From positions 74,525-138,524 of the forward strand of contig CBESNA010000005.1 in assembly GCA_965530755.1 (NCBI GenBank): 64,000 nt of DNA. The letters are read 5' to 3'. Shown in pieces: positions 26,115 through 34,248 of the stretch (the stretch's first letter is position 1; each line of letters begins with the position of its first letter). This stretch comes from SZUA-35 sp965530755 (lineage in GTDB: Bacteria; Actinomycetota; Acidimicrobiia; Acidimicrobiales; SZUA-35). A model generated the notes under the pieces. The model ran no database searches and had not been told where the DNA came from. It was given only the letters and a program-made list of their open reading frames with translations. The position numbers and the translations under genes are program-made.

Positions 26115-27014
26115 TCAGTTCGGAGCGATCAGTCGGAGCTGGGTCGGGGCCACCTGCACGCGGAGCTCTTGTCCCCACAGCAGTTCGATGCGATCACGCT
26201 CCATCCCGTCACCGAAGGCCACCAAGTTGTCGCTCCGAACAACAAGACGAAGCACGTCATCATGATGCAGCAAGCCGGACGTGTGCGAGACACCGGTCCC
26301 CGGCGATGGCCAGGCCTCACGAACGAACCAGCACAGCCCGTCGGCCGACGGTTCGGGTAACGCCCATTCGGGCTGACGATCGTGCCAAAGGCTTGCGCTC
26401 CAACCAGTCGAACCCGTGCCCGTTCCCACCACGATTCCGGACGACGACTGGCTCTCGCGCGTGCCACCGCTCTGGATCAGGTCATAGCGGGCCGACTGAT
26501 GGCCAGTGCTGCCGAAGTAGACGTCGTTGAGCGCTCGGATCACCTGGCCGTCATCGGCAACGACCTCGACCATGGAGCGGTTCTCGGTCACGACCGTTGC
26601 CGCGCCGCCGACGCTGAGGGCCGTCAGAATTCGAGCGACCGAACCGGCGTCGGTCTCGGCGAGCGGACCGACTGGTCCCTGCGGGTTCACCCCGACCACC
26701 GGCTGGCCCTCGAGATACTTCGCAACGTTGGCGACGAGCCCGTCCTGGCCGACGGTGATGATCACGTCATCAGCTTCGAACAACCATCGGTCGAGATCGT
26801 CTCGACGCACCATCGATCGCCGCCATTCGACCGGGACCGCCGCTGCCACCGACGCCAGCGCCTCGTGGTGAATTCGATGTGTGGCGTCGAGGGCCTCGAG
26901 GCCATGGCCACGCTGCTCCAGAAAGAAGGCGACCGCCCGACGGGTTCCGTGCCGACCGAGGAGGTCCTCGTACTCGGTCGGACGGGTGACAACGACCGCC
27001 CGGGGCGATGCCAT
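26115..27014 (-). CDS. NAD-kinase-like protein
   Basis: A 299-residue protein with the fold markers of ATP-NAD kinases: a Rossmann-like start (MASPRAVVVTRP), ITVGQDGLVANVAKYL (87-102) where NAD kinases have GGDGT, PVVGVNP, ALNDVYFG where they have NE, and the glycine-rich VVGTGTGSTGWSASL (195-209). The essential aspartate of GGDG is retained (Asp91), but GGDGT to GQDGL and NE to ND are unusual, so substrate or activity may differ from housekeeping NadK. The start lies one base after the stop of the SPFH gene, indicating translational coupling. The NrtR sites upstream of the pair tie it to NAD status. Confidence 0.75.
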   Translation of the reverse strand: MASPRAVVVTRPTEYEDLLGRHGTRRAVAFFLEQRGHGLEALDATHRIHHEALASVAAAVPVEWRRSMVRRDDLDRWLFEADDVIITVGQDGLVANVAKYLEGQPVVGVNPQGPVGPLAETDAGSVARILTALSVGGAATVVTENRSMVEVVADDGQVIRALNDVYFGSTGHQSARYDLIQSGGTRESQSSSGIVVGTGTGSTGWSASLWHDRQPEWALPEPSADGLCWFVREAWPSPGTGVSHTSGLLHHDDVLRLVVRSDNLVAFGDGMERDRIELLWGQELRVQVAPTQLRLIAPN

Positions 27015-27015
27015 G

Positions 27016-28041
27016 TCACGCCTCCAGTTCCGGAGGCACCGCCTCGGCTGCACCAACCAATCTTGCCAGCAACGGCGTGACCAGCTCCGGCGACAGCACC
27101 AGCGTGTCGATTGCCGGCAAGTTGGCGGCGGCATCGCGCACCGCCAGCGCCAGCAGTGTGGTGTCGCTGAGCTGCGACACGGCGTCGGACCTCGCTCGTT
27201 CGGCAGCGGCAACAGCCTCACCGAGCAAGCGGGTACGAGTGGCGTGAGAGCGAGCCGCCACCTCGACATCTCTGGCCTTCGCCTCGTTGGTGATCCGATT
27301 CGATTCCGCTTCCTGGGCCGCCCGACTCCGATCGTTCGCACCGGTCTGGGCAACGAGTTCCTCCTCTCGCCGGGCCAGCTCGATGCGATTCTCGAGCTCG
27401 TTCTCGCTGATGGCTCGCTCTTGCTGGACCGCATGTGCCCGCCGTTCGAACGTGGCCTTGTCGGCCTCCTGTTGCAACTGCTCACGCACCGGGTTCTGCA
27501 GCGCCTTTTCCAGATCGGCCTGCGGACGCACCCCGATGACACGCACGCCGACCGAGCCAATACCGGCTTCGCCCAACCAAACCTCGCCCGCCATTCCGGA
27601 TTCGATCACCGCTCGAACGGTCGTGATACCTCGCTCCATCACCTCTGCGAGCGTCATGGCCGCCAACACGCCGATCGCATGCTGCTGGGCCATCTCCGTG
27701 AGGATGCCGCCGAGCGTTTCCAGCGGTGTCTGCTTCCATTGTCCCGTGGCAACATCGATGCTGAAGTCGAGTCGCGCGGCGGCGAGGTCAGGCTCGGCGA
27801 CCCGGTAGGTGAGAGTGGCTTGGACAGACACTTCTTGATGGTCATTGGTCCGAGCTCGGAAGATGACCGAGCGCTCCTGCTCCTCGATCGGGACTTCGGA
27901 GATCGACGTGCCGATCGGTCGGAACCAGAACGACGCTCCGGTCCCGCTTGACGACACCGCTCCCTTCTTCAGCCGCCGGACATGCGAGGTCGGTCCCGCC
28001 TGCAGATGACGCAGAAACCCTCGTGTGCTGATGACTGCCAT
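27016..28041 (-). CDS. SPFH/band-7 domain protein
   Basis: A 341-residue protein with an SPFH (stomatin/prohibitin/flotillin) domain at about residues 25-200 and a long alanine/glutamate-rich coiled coil (about 200-300), the usual SPFH layout. There is no clear N-terminal membrane helix. SPFH proteins build membrane-associated oligomers. The start ATG 28041 has AAAGGG about ten bases upstream; earlier in-frame codons lie across the operator sites and inside nrtR. It is the first gene of a two-gene operon with the NAD-kinase-like gene, divergent from nrtR. A role in linking NAD state to a membrane scaffold is only inference. Confidence 0.85.
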   Translation of the reverse strand: MAVISTRGFLRHLQAGPTSHVRRLKKGAVSSSGTGASFWFRPIGTSISEVPIEEQERSVIFRARTNDHQEVSVQATLTYRVAEPDLAAARLDFSIDVATGQWKQTPLETLGGILTEMAQQHAIGVLAAMTLAEVMERGITTVRAVIESGMAGEVWLGEAGIGSVGVRVIGVRPQADLEKALQNPVREQLQQEADKATFERRAHAVQQERAISENELENRIELARREEELVAQTGANDRSRAAQEAESNRITNEAKARDVEVAARSHATRTRLLGEAVAAAERARSDAVSQLSDTTLLALAVRDAAANLPAIDTLVLSPELVTPLLARLVGAAEAVPPELEA

Positions 28042-28063
28042 GATCGTGCCCTTTCGGTAGTAT

Positions 28064-28080
28064 TCGTCATATAGACGATT
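28064..28080. promoter_or_regulatory. NrtR-type operator, copy 1
   Basis: TCGTCATATAGACGATT contains the inverted repeat CGTC-ATATA-GACG. It matches the second copy at 28106-28122 in 15 of 17 bases, and the copies are 42 bases apart, about four helical turns. This copy is nearest the SPFH gene. Placement between a Nudix-type regulator and a divergent operon is the classic NrtR arrangement. Confidence 0.72.
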
Positions 28081-28105
28081 ACTACGGTACGCCCACACTT
28101 GATTA

Positions 28106-28122
28106 TCGTCAAGTAGACGATT
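28106..28122. promoter_or_regulatory. NrtR-type operator, copy 2, overlapping the nrtR promoter
   Basis: TCGTCAAGTAGACGATT (CGTC-AAGTA-GACG) fills the space between TTGATT (28099-28104) and TAGGAT (28123-28128). TAGGAT ends six bases before the GTG of nrtR. Binding here would block the nrtR promoter, indicating autorepression. Confidence 0.72.
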
Positions 28123-28134
28123 TAGGATCCAAGG

Positions 28135-28875
28135 GTGACATCCGCCGCAGAGCATCCTCCATTCGCAGTAACCGCGGACCTCGTCGTCCTGACCATTCAG
28201 GCCGGTGCACTCGCAGCTCTGGTCGTGACCCGTCGCGAGCCTCCATTCAAGGGTCGCCGAGCCCTGCCCGGCGGGTTCGTGAGGATCGACGAGAACCTCG
28301 AGGCGGCTGCGCGACGTGAGCTCGCAGAAGAGACAGGATTGCGGATCGTTCGCGGCAGCTCGATCCACCTCGAGCAACTCGCCACCTATGGCGACCCCGG
28401 CCGAGACCCTCGCCAGCGGGTCGTCACCGTCGCCCACCTCGCTCTGGTTGCCGAGCTGCCCCAGCCTCGCGCCGGCACCGATGCGGCCACCGCATCGATC
28501 GAACCGGTTGCCGAGCTCCTAGCGGCAAAGGGGCAAAAGCGCCTCGCCTTCGATCACGATCGCATTCTGCGCGACGGCATCGAGCGAGCGCGAGCCAAGC
28601 TCGAGTACTCCACACTCGCCACGACCTTCCTGCCAGACGCGTTCACGATCGGCGAGCTACGCCAGGTCTACGAGGCGGTCTGGGGGACCGAGATCGACCC
28701 TCGAAACTTCCACCGCAAGGTCCAAGCATCCGTGGGTTTCGTCGAACCACTCGACGAGACAACAACCCGTGGCGGCGGGCGGCCGGCGATGTTGTTCCGA
28801 GCGGGCGATGCGTCCGACCTCTTCCCTCCCCTCGTCCGCCCCCTGATCGGCGACCACCACCACCAACCGCTCTGA
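28135..28875 (+). CDS. nrtR: NrtR-type Nudix-related transcriptional regulator
   Basis: A 246-residue protein. Residues about 10-150 are a Nudix domain with an intact Nudix box (G47 to L69, reading GX5EX7REUXEEXGU); the C-terminal part (FLPDAFTIGELRQVYEAVWG and the following RNFHRKVQASVGF) is the winged-helix domain of NrtR repressors. NrtR proteins control NAD synthesis genes and usually respond to ADP-ribose. The intact box means hydrolase activity is possible. Two matching operator sites lie upstream. The GTG start follows TAGGAT by six bases, so the transcript appears leaderless. A plain Nudix hydrolase is less likely given the C-terminal domain and context. Confidence 0.85.
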   Translation: MTSAAEHPPFAVTADLVVLTIQAGALAALVVTRREPPFKGRRALPGGFVRIDENLEAAARRELAEETGLRIVRGSSIHLEQLATYGDPGRDPRQRVVTVAHLALVAELPQPRAGTDAATASIEPVAELLAAKGQKRLAFDHDRILRDGIERARAKLEYSTLATTFLPDAFTIGELRQVYEAVWGTEIDPRNFHRKVQASVGFVEPLDETTTRGGGRPAMLFRAGDASDLFPPLVRPLIGDHHHQPL

Positions 28876-28914
28876 GGAAATCAGCCCGCAGAACTGAGGC
28901 CTCCGCGCCGCAGA
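28863..28914. repeat. direct repeat copy 2 (right side of the NAD-kinase/SPFH/nrtR block)
   Basis: Second copy of the repeat at 26057, covering the nrtR stop codon and the gap to the convergent dinB end. The 37-bp core (28863-28899) differs at three positions and the distal CCGCAGA box lies at the same distance. A related shorter form follows the gene ending at 31424. Confidence 0.75.
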
Positions 28915-28921
28915 TCAAGTG

Positions 28922-30133
28922 TCAGTCGGGAAGGAGCGGGACGGATCGATCGCGACGACCGACCAACGCCGTGCGGCCAATCGAACGTTTGCCGAAGCGA
29001 TCGCGGATCTGGTCGACCGCAGCATCGAGCTCGATCGGGCGGCGGTCGTCGAAGTCGAACGCCATCTGCACCGCGGCGTCATCGATCAGGCCGGCGACCG
29101 AGATGCCGATCTTGGTGAGCCCGCGCTGTTCGGCTTCGGGCCAGACGACATCGAGGAGGCGACGGGCCTCGAACAGGATCGCCTCGGTGGATGAGGTGGC
29201 TTGCACCATCGTGTGCGACCTCGTGGCCTGGGTGAAGTCGCCGAAGCGCAGCCGCAGGACAACGGTGCGGGCCACCCGATCCGCGTTACGCAACCGATGG
29301 CTCACCCCGTCGACCACCTCGAGCAGGATGGCGTCGCAATCAAGGCGGACAAGACGCCCCCGCGGGAACGACCGCTGAGATCCGATCGATCGTCGCCGAC
29401 GGCCGGTGTCGACCCGGCGTGGGTCGCGGTTGTTGGCCAGAGCGTAGAGGTGGTGCCCGGAACCCCGCCCGAGCAGAGCAACAAGGGCAGCCTCGTCGAG
29501 TGCCGCGACCTGGGCCACGGTGAAGAGTCCTCGAGCGTTGAGCTTGTGGGCGGTGACCGCACCGACGCCCCACAGCTTCTCGACCGGCAGCGGATGAAGG
29601 AAGGCGAGCTCACCGCCGACCGGCACCACCAGCAGGCCATCGGGCTTCGAGACACCGCTCGCCACCTTGGCCAGGAACTTGGTGGACGCCACGCCGACGC
29701 TGATCGGTATCCCGACCTCGGCGAGCACCCGTCGCCGCAGGCGCTGGGCGATGCCGACCGGTCCACCTCGAAGACGCCACAGGCCGGTGACATCGAGGAA
29801 CGCCTCGTCGATCGACATTCCCTCGACCTCGGGAGTGGTGTCGTGGAAGATGTCGAACACGGCCTTGCTGGCTTCGACGTAGGCCGACATGCGCGGTGGC
29901 ACCTCGATGACCTCGGGGCAGCGACGGCGGGCCTCTCCCCCGCTCATCGCAGTGCGCACGCCATGGGCCCTGGCTTCGTAGCTGGCAGCGAGCACGACAC
30001 CGCCGCCGACCATCATCGGCCGGTTGCGGAGGGACGGGTCGTCGCGCTGCTCGACCGACGCGTAGAAGGCATCGAGATCGGCGTGGAGGATCGATCGAAC
30101 CTGCGGAGCGAGAGTCGACGTCATCGAACACAT
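28922..30133 (-). CDS. dinB: DNA polymerase IV (Y-family)
   Basis: A 403-residue error-prone polymerase for translesion synthesis. HADLDAFYASVEQ carries the first catalytic aspartate and the steric gate, SIDEAFLDVTG the second acidic pair, GVASTKFLAKVAS and a helix-hairpin-helix (LWGVGAVTAHKLNARGLFTV) follow, then the little finger domain. A LexA box lies across the start. ATG 30133 has CACTGT six bases upstream and is chosen; ATG 30124 (MTSTLAPQ) is the alternative and gives the more usual N-terminus. No canonical beta-clamp motif is obvious to me at the C-terminus. Confidence 0.93.
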   Translation of the reverse strand: MCSMTSTLAPQVRSILHADLDAFYASVEQRDDPSLRNRPMMVGGGVVLAASYEARAHGVRTAMSGGEARRRCPEVIEVPPRMSAYVEASKAVFDIFHDTTPEVEGMSIDEAFLDVTGLWRLRGGPVGIAQRLRRRVLAEVGIPISVGVASTKFLAKVASGVSKPDGLLVVPVGGELAFLHPLPVEKLWGVGAVTAHKLNARGLFTVAQVAALDEAALVALLGRGSGHHLYALANNRDPRRVDTGRRRRSIGSQRSFPRGRLVRLDCDAILLEVVDGVSHRLRNADRVARTVVLRLRFGDFTQATRSHTMVQATSSTEAILFEARRLLDVVWPEAEQRGLTKIGISVAGLIDDAAVQMAFDFDDRRPIELDAAVDQIRDRFGKRSIGRTALVGRRDRSVPLLPD

Positions 30134-30139
30134 GTTCGC
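30124..30139. promoter_or_regulatory. LexA (SOS) box of dinB
   Basis: TCGAACACATGTTCGC matches the actinobacterial LexA consensus TCGAACN4GTTCGA at all but the last base. It covers the start region of dinB, just downstream of the presumed -10 (CACTGT on the minus strand), where a repressor would block initiation. Fifteen of its bases are identical to the box at 48504-48519. Confidence 0.88.
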
Positions 30140-30254
30140 ACAGTGTGGAGAGGCCCACAAGCCCCACGTGACAGGCACGACAGGGGTTCGTAGTGTGCCG
30201 TTGAAGGCAATCACCACCACATCCATCAACGCAGACACTCAGAGGGACCCTGAC

Positions 30255-31424
30255 ATGCGACTCCGATTCGGCACCTTCATGGCGCCATTCCACCCACCCG
30301 AGCACAACCCGACATTGGCCCTCGAGGGTGACCTCGAGCTGATCCAGCACATGGACACGCTCGGATTCGACGAGGCCTGGATCGGCGAGCACCACTCCGC
30401 CGGCAGCGAGATCATCGCCTCGCCGGAGATCTTCATCATGGCGGCGGCCGAACGCACGAAGAACATCAAGCTCGGCACCGGCGTCGTGTCCTTGCCGTAC
30501 CACAACCCCCTGTGGGTGGCCGAGCGCATGGTGCTGCTCGACCATCTGACCCGCGGCCGCGTGATGTTCGGCGTGGGACCCGGCGCCCTCCCGACCGACG
30601 CTGCCATGCTCGGTCTCGAACCACCCCAGATGCGACCGCTGCTCGAGGAGTACCTCGAGATCGTGATGCACCTGCTCACTTCAGAGGAGCCGATCAGCTA
30701 CGAGAACGATCGGCTGACGCTGAAGGACGCGCGGCTCCATCTGCGCCCCTACTCCGAGCCGCTGTTCGACATGGCGGTCGCCGCCGTCGCCTCACCGTCG
30801 GGCGCCAAACTCGCCGGGAAGTACGGCCACGGCGTGCTCTCACTCGGGGCCACCGTCGCGATCGGTATGGACGTACTGGCCCACCATTGGACCATCCAGG
30901 AAGAGACCGCCGCCGCCAACGGCACCGTGGCTGACCGAAACAAGTGGCGCCTCGTCGGCCTCATGCACCTCGCAGAGACCGAGGAGCAGGCCAAGGAGGA
31001 CGTGAAGTACGGCATCACGCAGTGGTTCCGCTATTTCCAGAACGTAGCTGCCTTCCCGCAGATGGCTGTCGAGGGTGGCGACATCGACGAGATGATCGAA
31101 TTCGTCAACGGTGGGCTCGGGGTGATCGGCACACCGGAGCAAGCAGTGGAGCAGATCGAGAGCCTTCTCGAGCAGTCGAACGGCGGCTTCGGTGCCTACC
31201 TCACGCTCGCTCACAACTGGGCCAACACCGAAGCGACCAAGAAGAGCTACGAGCTGCTGGCTCGCCACGTGATGCCGAGGTTCCAGAGTGGCGGTGGAGG
31301 CCTGGTCGCGGCCGCCGAGCGGGCTCAAGCTGTCCGTCCGGAACTGGCCGACAAACAGATGCTCGCTGTCGAGGAGGCCACCGCTCGCTACGAGGAGGAA
31401 AAGGGTGCCATCGTCTTGAGCTGA
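30255..31424 (+). CDS. LLM class flavin-dependent oxidoreductase (bacterial luciferase-like monooxygenase)
   Basis: A 389-residue luciferase-family protein. MRLRFGTFMAPFHPPEHNPT, the AWIGEHHSAGSEIIASPE segment, and GTGVVSLPYHNPLWVAERMVLLDHLTRGR are typical of the larger FMN-dependent members related to limonene monooxygenase and luciferase. It would oxidise a small organic substrate with reduced flavin. The ATG at 30255 follows an AGAGGG ribosome site, so this gene has a leader, unlike dinB on the other side of the divergent promoter region. Substrate unknown. Confidence 0.87.
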   Translation: MRLRFGTFMAPFHPPEHNPTLALEGDLELIQHMDTLGFDEAWIGEHHSAGSEIIASPEIFIMAAAERTKNIKLGTGVVSLPYHNPLWVAERMVLLDHLTRGRVMFGVGPGALPTDAAMLGLEPPQMRPLLEEYLEIVMHLLTSEEPISYENDRLTLKDARLHLRPYSEPLFDMAVAAVASPSGAKLAGKYGHGVLSLGATVAIGMDVLAHHWTIQEETAAANGTVADRNKWRLVGLMHLAETEEQAKEDVKYGITQWFRYFQNVAAFPQMAVEGGDIDEMIEFVNGGLGVIGTPEQAVEQIESLLEQSNGGFGAYLTLAHNWANTEATKKSYELLARHVMPRFQSGGGGLVAAAERAQAVRPELADKQMLAVEEATARYEEEKGAIVLS

Positions 31425-31453
31425 CCCCGCCCACACCCGCGTGCGGAGCTCCA

Positions 31454-31475
31454 CCCTCAGTCTGAGGACTGAGGG
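31454..31475. terminator. hairpin terminator, related to the repeats at 26.06 and 28.86 kb
   Basis: CCCTCAGT (31454-31461) and ACTGAGGG (31468-31475) form a perfect 8-bp stem with a 6-base loop and are followed by CCGCAGAAC, the box also found at the end of the two longer repeats. It separates the oxidoreductase from the convergent small membrane protein gene and probably stops transcription from both sides. Confidence 0.6.
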
Positions 31476-31500
31476 CCGCAGAACGGGGGTCCGGCTTCGT

Positions 31501-31695
31501 TCAGGTGGGGTCGGGGCTGCGGCCGACGAAGAACATCCAGAGTCCGCCGACCACGAAGAACACCGCGGCGAACGACAAGACGGCGCTCATGGCACCGCCG
31601 ACCAGTGGCACCCAATTGAGGGCGTTGCGGATGAGGAACGCAATGACCCCGACGATGATGAGGGTGAGGCCGGGACGATCAACGATGAAACCCAT
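31501..31695 (-). CDS. small two-helix membrane protein
   Basis: A 64-residue protein that is almost entirely two hydrophobic segments (about 8-25 and 32-56), ending in a short polar tail (VGRSPDPT). I do not recognise a family. It starts with ATG 31695 and stands alone between the hairpin at 31454 and the divergent M48 peptidase gene. Confidence 0.6.
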   Translation of the reverse strand: MGFIVDRPGLTLIIVGVIAFLIRNALNWVPLVGGAMSAVLSFAAVFFVVGGLWMFFVGRSPDPT

Positions 31696-31855
31696 GGAGC
31701 GATCCTATGGTCGGGGACAGTTGCGGCCAGCGAACGGCGCCGGAACTCTCCCGGCCCACGGGTCGTTGACTGGTAGTTGAACGGCGCCGACCCGCATCGA
31801 GTTCCCGCCAACACGCCACACCGATTCCCAGCACTCGCCGACACGAAAGCACCCC

Positions 31856-32815
31856 ATGGTTGCCACTCTGACCGACATCAGCCCCATCACCTGGGAACAC
31901 CCAACGGACCGCGCCGCCCTCGGGGCACTCCAGCAGCTACCGGGTTTCGACACCGTTCTCCGCAAGGCGATCGGCATGTTCGGCGAACGAAACATCCGCA
32001 TGAGCTATCAGGCCGAGGCGGTCAAGGTCGGTCCATCGCAGTATCCGGACATCCACGAACAACTCCTGCGGGTCTGCGGCGTTCTCGACACCGAAGCGCC
32101 GCCGCTCTACATCTCCCAGACACACCTGGCGAACGCCGGAGCGGTCGGCATGGACCGTCCGTTCATCGTGCTGAACTCCTCGCTGATCGAACTGCTGAAG
32201 CCACGCGAGATGAGGGCGGTCCTCGGCCACGAGGTCGGCCACATCATGAGTGGCCACGCGCTCTACCGCACGCTCTTGTTCCTCCTGCTCGACTACGCCA
32301 GACCATCGGTCCCCCTGCTCGGCCAAGCGGTCCTGCCCATCACGCTGGCCCTCCAGGAGTGGAGCCGAAAGGCCGAAATCTCCTGCGATCGGGCGGGTCT
32401 ACTCGCCACCCAGAATCCCACGGCCTCTTACGGTCTGCTCGCGGCAATGGCCGGCGGCATCCGAGGCCGCAAGGGCGAGATCGATCTCCCGTCCTTCCTG
32501 GCCCAGTCAGACGAATACCTGGACGCCGACGGTCTCGACGCCTACTACAAATTCATGTCTACGCTCGGACGGTCGCACCCGTTCCCTGTCGTCCGCGTTG
32601 CCGAGCTGCGCACCTGGATCGGCAGCGGTGCCTACGACGCCATCGTTGACGGCGACTACGTCCGTCGAGCCGACGAGCACCAGTACCTCGAGGATCTCAA
32701 CGAGGCTCGCCGCAACTTCTCCGACACTGCGTCCAAGGTCTTCGAAGACACTGAGCAGTACGTCAACAGCGCACTCCTGGGGTTCGCCGAAAGGGCCGCA
32801 GGCCTTCTGAAGTAG
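31856..32815 (+). CDS. M48 family metallopeptidase
   Basis: A 319-residue zinc protease. HEVGH at 125-129 supplies the two zinc histidines and the catalytic Glu126, and EWSRKAEISCDRAGLL about 40 residues later supplies the third ligand glutamate. A hydrophobic stretch lies between them (LLFLLLDYARPSVPLLGQAVLPITLAL). No signal peptide is seen, so the active site is probably cytoplasmic or membrane-associated. Length and motifs match the short M48 peptidases of actinobacteria rather than HtpX itself. Target proteins unknown. Confidence 0.88.
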   Translation: MVATLTDISPITWEHPTDRAALGALQQLPGFDTVLRKAIGMFGERNIRMSYQAEAVKVGPSQYPDIHEQLLRVCGVLDTEAPPLYISQTHLANAGAVGMDRPFIVLNSSLIELLKPREMRAVLGHEVGHIMSGHALYRTLLFLLLDYARPSVPLLGQAVLPITLALQEWSRKAEISCDRAGLLATQNPTASYGLLAAMAGGIRGRKGEIDLPSFLAQSDEYLDADGLDAYYKFMSTLGRSHPFPVVRVAELRTWIGSGAYDAIVDGDYVRRADEHQYLEDLNEARRNFSDTASKVFEDTEQYVNSALLGFAERAAGLLK

Positions 32816-32875
32816 CACGTTGGCCACTGTGCAAACAGTGACTTCGTCCCCTGGCAGCCGAGCCGGTCCAACACG

Positions 32876-33441
32876 ATGATCCAAACATGTCTCGACGACG
32901 GCGCCGACGCCACACAGCACGGACTGCGAGTCAAGGTCGCGATTGACGACCGGGATCAAGCGGTCGGCATGATCCAGCACCTGCCCATCGAGGCGGCACC
33001 AGCGGATGGCGTTGGTCTCTACATGATCCTGTGCATCTGGGTGCACGGCTGCGACGAAGGGATCGGCGATGTCCAGCGTCGAGGCATCGGCTCAGCGTTG
33101 CTCGAAGCCGCCGAGGTCGACGCAAGAGACCTGGGGGCCACAGGCATGGCGGCCTGGGGTCTCAGGATCCCCGTATGGACGCGGGCCTCCTGGTTCAAGA
33201 AACACGGATACCGGGCCGCAGACAACCAAGCCGGCCGCCAGCTCGTGTGGAAGCCGTTCACACCATACGCTTGCGAACCGAGCTGGATCCCGAGCAAATG
33301 GCAAGCAAGGCAGACCTCCTGCACTACGGGCACACTGACGAGGTGTTCGTCGACGGCAAGCCTGTGCAACGAGGAGCTCCTCCGAGCTACGGGCAGATCA
33401 AGAAGAAGATCGAGAAACGGCTGCACCGCCTTGCCCGGTGA
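32876..33441 (+). pseudogene. decayed GNAT acetyltransferase-YoaP fusion gene
   Basis: The first part, in one frame from ATG 32876, is a GNAT domain (GLRVKVAIDDRDQAVGMIQHL, CIWVHG, DVQRRGIGSALLEAAEVDAR, ASWFKKHGYRAADN, LVWKPFTPYACEPSWIP). The last part, in the next frame, reads DEVFVDGKPVQRGAPPSYGQ then IKKKIEKRL to a TGA at 33441, which is the normal end of the YoaP-like domain. The roughly 60 residues expected between them are missing and the frame changes around 33290. The N-terminus also looks short. The intact relatives carry both domains in one chain, so this copy is best read as a pseudogene with an internal deletion and frameshift. Confidence 0.75.
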
Positions 33442-33480
33442 CCGCAGCCTCATGGACCGCGGCTCGATGAAGGCGGTCGG

Positions 33481-34140
33481 ATGACGGCGGCCCACCAGAC
33501 TGTGCCGGCCGCACCCGTTCGGCCGCTCCTCCGCGGCTGGAGTCATACCGCCGCGTTCGTGATCGCCATCCCGGCTGGGATCGTGCTCCTCCTACAGGCC
33601 GACCATGCCCTGACCAGAGCGGCCGCGGCAATCTACGCCACAACCGTTGTCTTGAGCTTCGGCACCTCCGCCGCCTATCACCGCTTAGCCCGGTCCCCGA
33701 GGGCAACGGCGATCATGCAGCGCCTCGACCACTCGATGATCTACCTGTTGATCGCCGGAACATATGTGCCGGCCTGCCTCGTCGGGCTTCCGCCGCGTTG
33801 GGGCATCCCGTTGTTGTCGGTGGTCGGGGTCGGCGCTGTGACCGGCATCGTCCTGAAGCTCGCCGCGTTCCACCGAGTCCAGTGGCTCTCGTACTCCCTG
33901 TACCTGGTGATCGGTTGGGCCGCCGTCGGAGCCCTTCCCGGCATGATCCGATATCTCCCAACGGCACCGCTTCTCCTGATCATGGGCGGCGGCCTGCTGT
34001 ACACGCTCGGCTTTCCCGTTCTCATGCGGAAGCGCCCAGACCCATGGCCCCGCGTGTTCGGATATCACGAGATCTGGCACGTCCTGACGATCCTCGCAGC
34101 GACCCTGCACTTCGGAGCCGTCGCTCTGCTTGTGACCTGA
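33481..34140 (+). CDS. hemolysin III / PAQR family membrane protein
   Basis: A 219-residue protein with seven transmembrane helices and the PAQR signature residues: SAAYHRL in helix 2, RLDHSMIYLLIAGTYVP in helix 3, and GYHEIWHVLTILAATLHF near the C-terminus, which together supply the conserved histidines, Asp and Ser of a metal site. These proteins are often annotated hemolysin III or TrhA and affect membrane energetics or lipid state. ATG 33481 has a GAAGGCGG-like site upstream. It follows the decayed acetyltransferase gene by 39 bases. Confidence 0.88.
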   Translation: MTAAHQTVPAAPVRPLLRGWSHTAAFVIAIPAGIVLLLQADHALTRAAAAIYATTVVLSFGTSAAYHRLARSPRATAIMQRLDHSMIYLLIAGTYVPACLVGLPPRWGIPLLSVVGVGAVTGIVLKLAAFHRVQWLSYSLYLVIGWAAVGALPGMIRYLPTAPLLLIMGGGLLYTLGFPVLMRKRPDPWPRVFGYHEIWHVLTILAATLHFGAVALLVT

Positions 34141-34170
34141 ACCTTGTGACGTGAACCTTCTGACCTGAAG
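34129..34170. repeat. three tandem 14-bp units across the PAQR stop codon
   Basis: CTTGTGACCTGAAC (34129-34142), CTTGTGACGTGAAC (34143-34156) and CTTCTGACCTGAAG (34157-34170) follow each other directly. The first copy includes the stop codon of the PAQR gene. Nothing else is obvious in the rest of the gap up to 34248 apart from a GGGGAC ribosome-like site before the next gene. Confidence 0.8.
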
Positions 34171-34248
34171 ACGGACTTCGGGCCCTGTCACGCAACGGAT
34201 CCGACTGACATAGTCGAAGTGACCACTGCTTGACGACTGGGGACCGCA

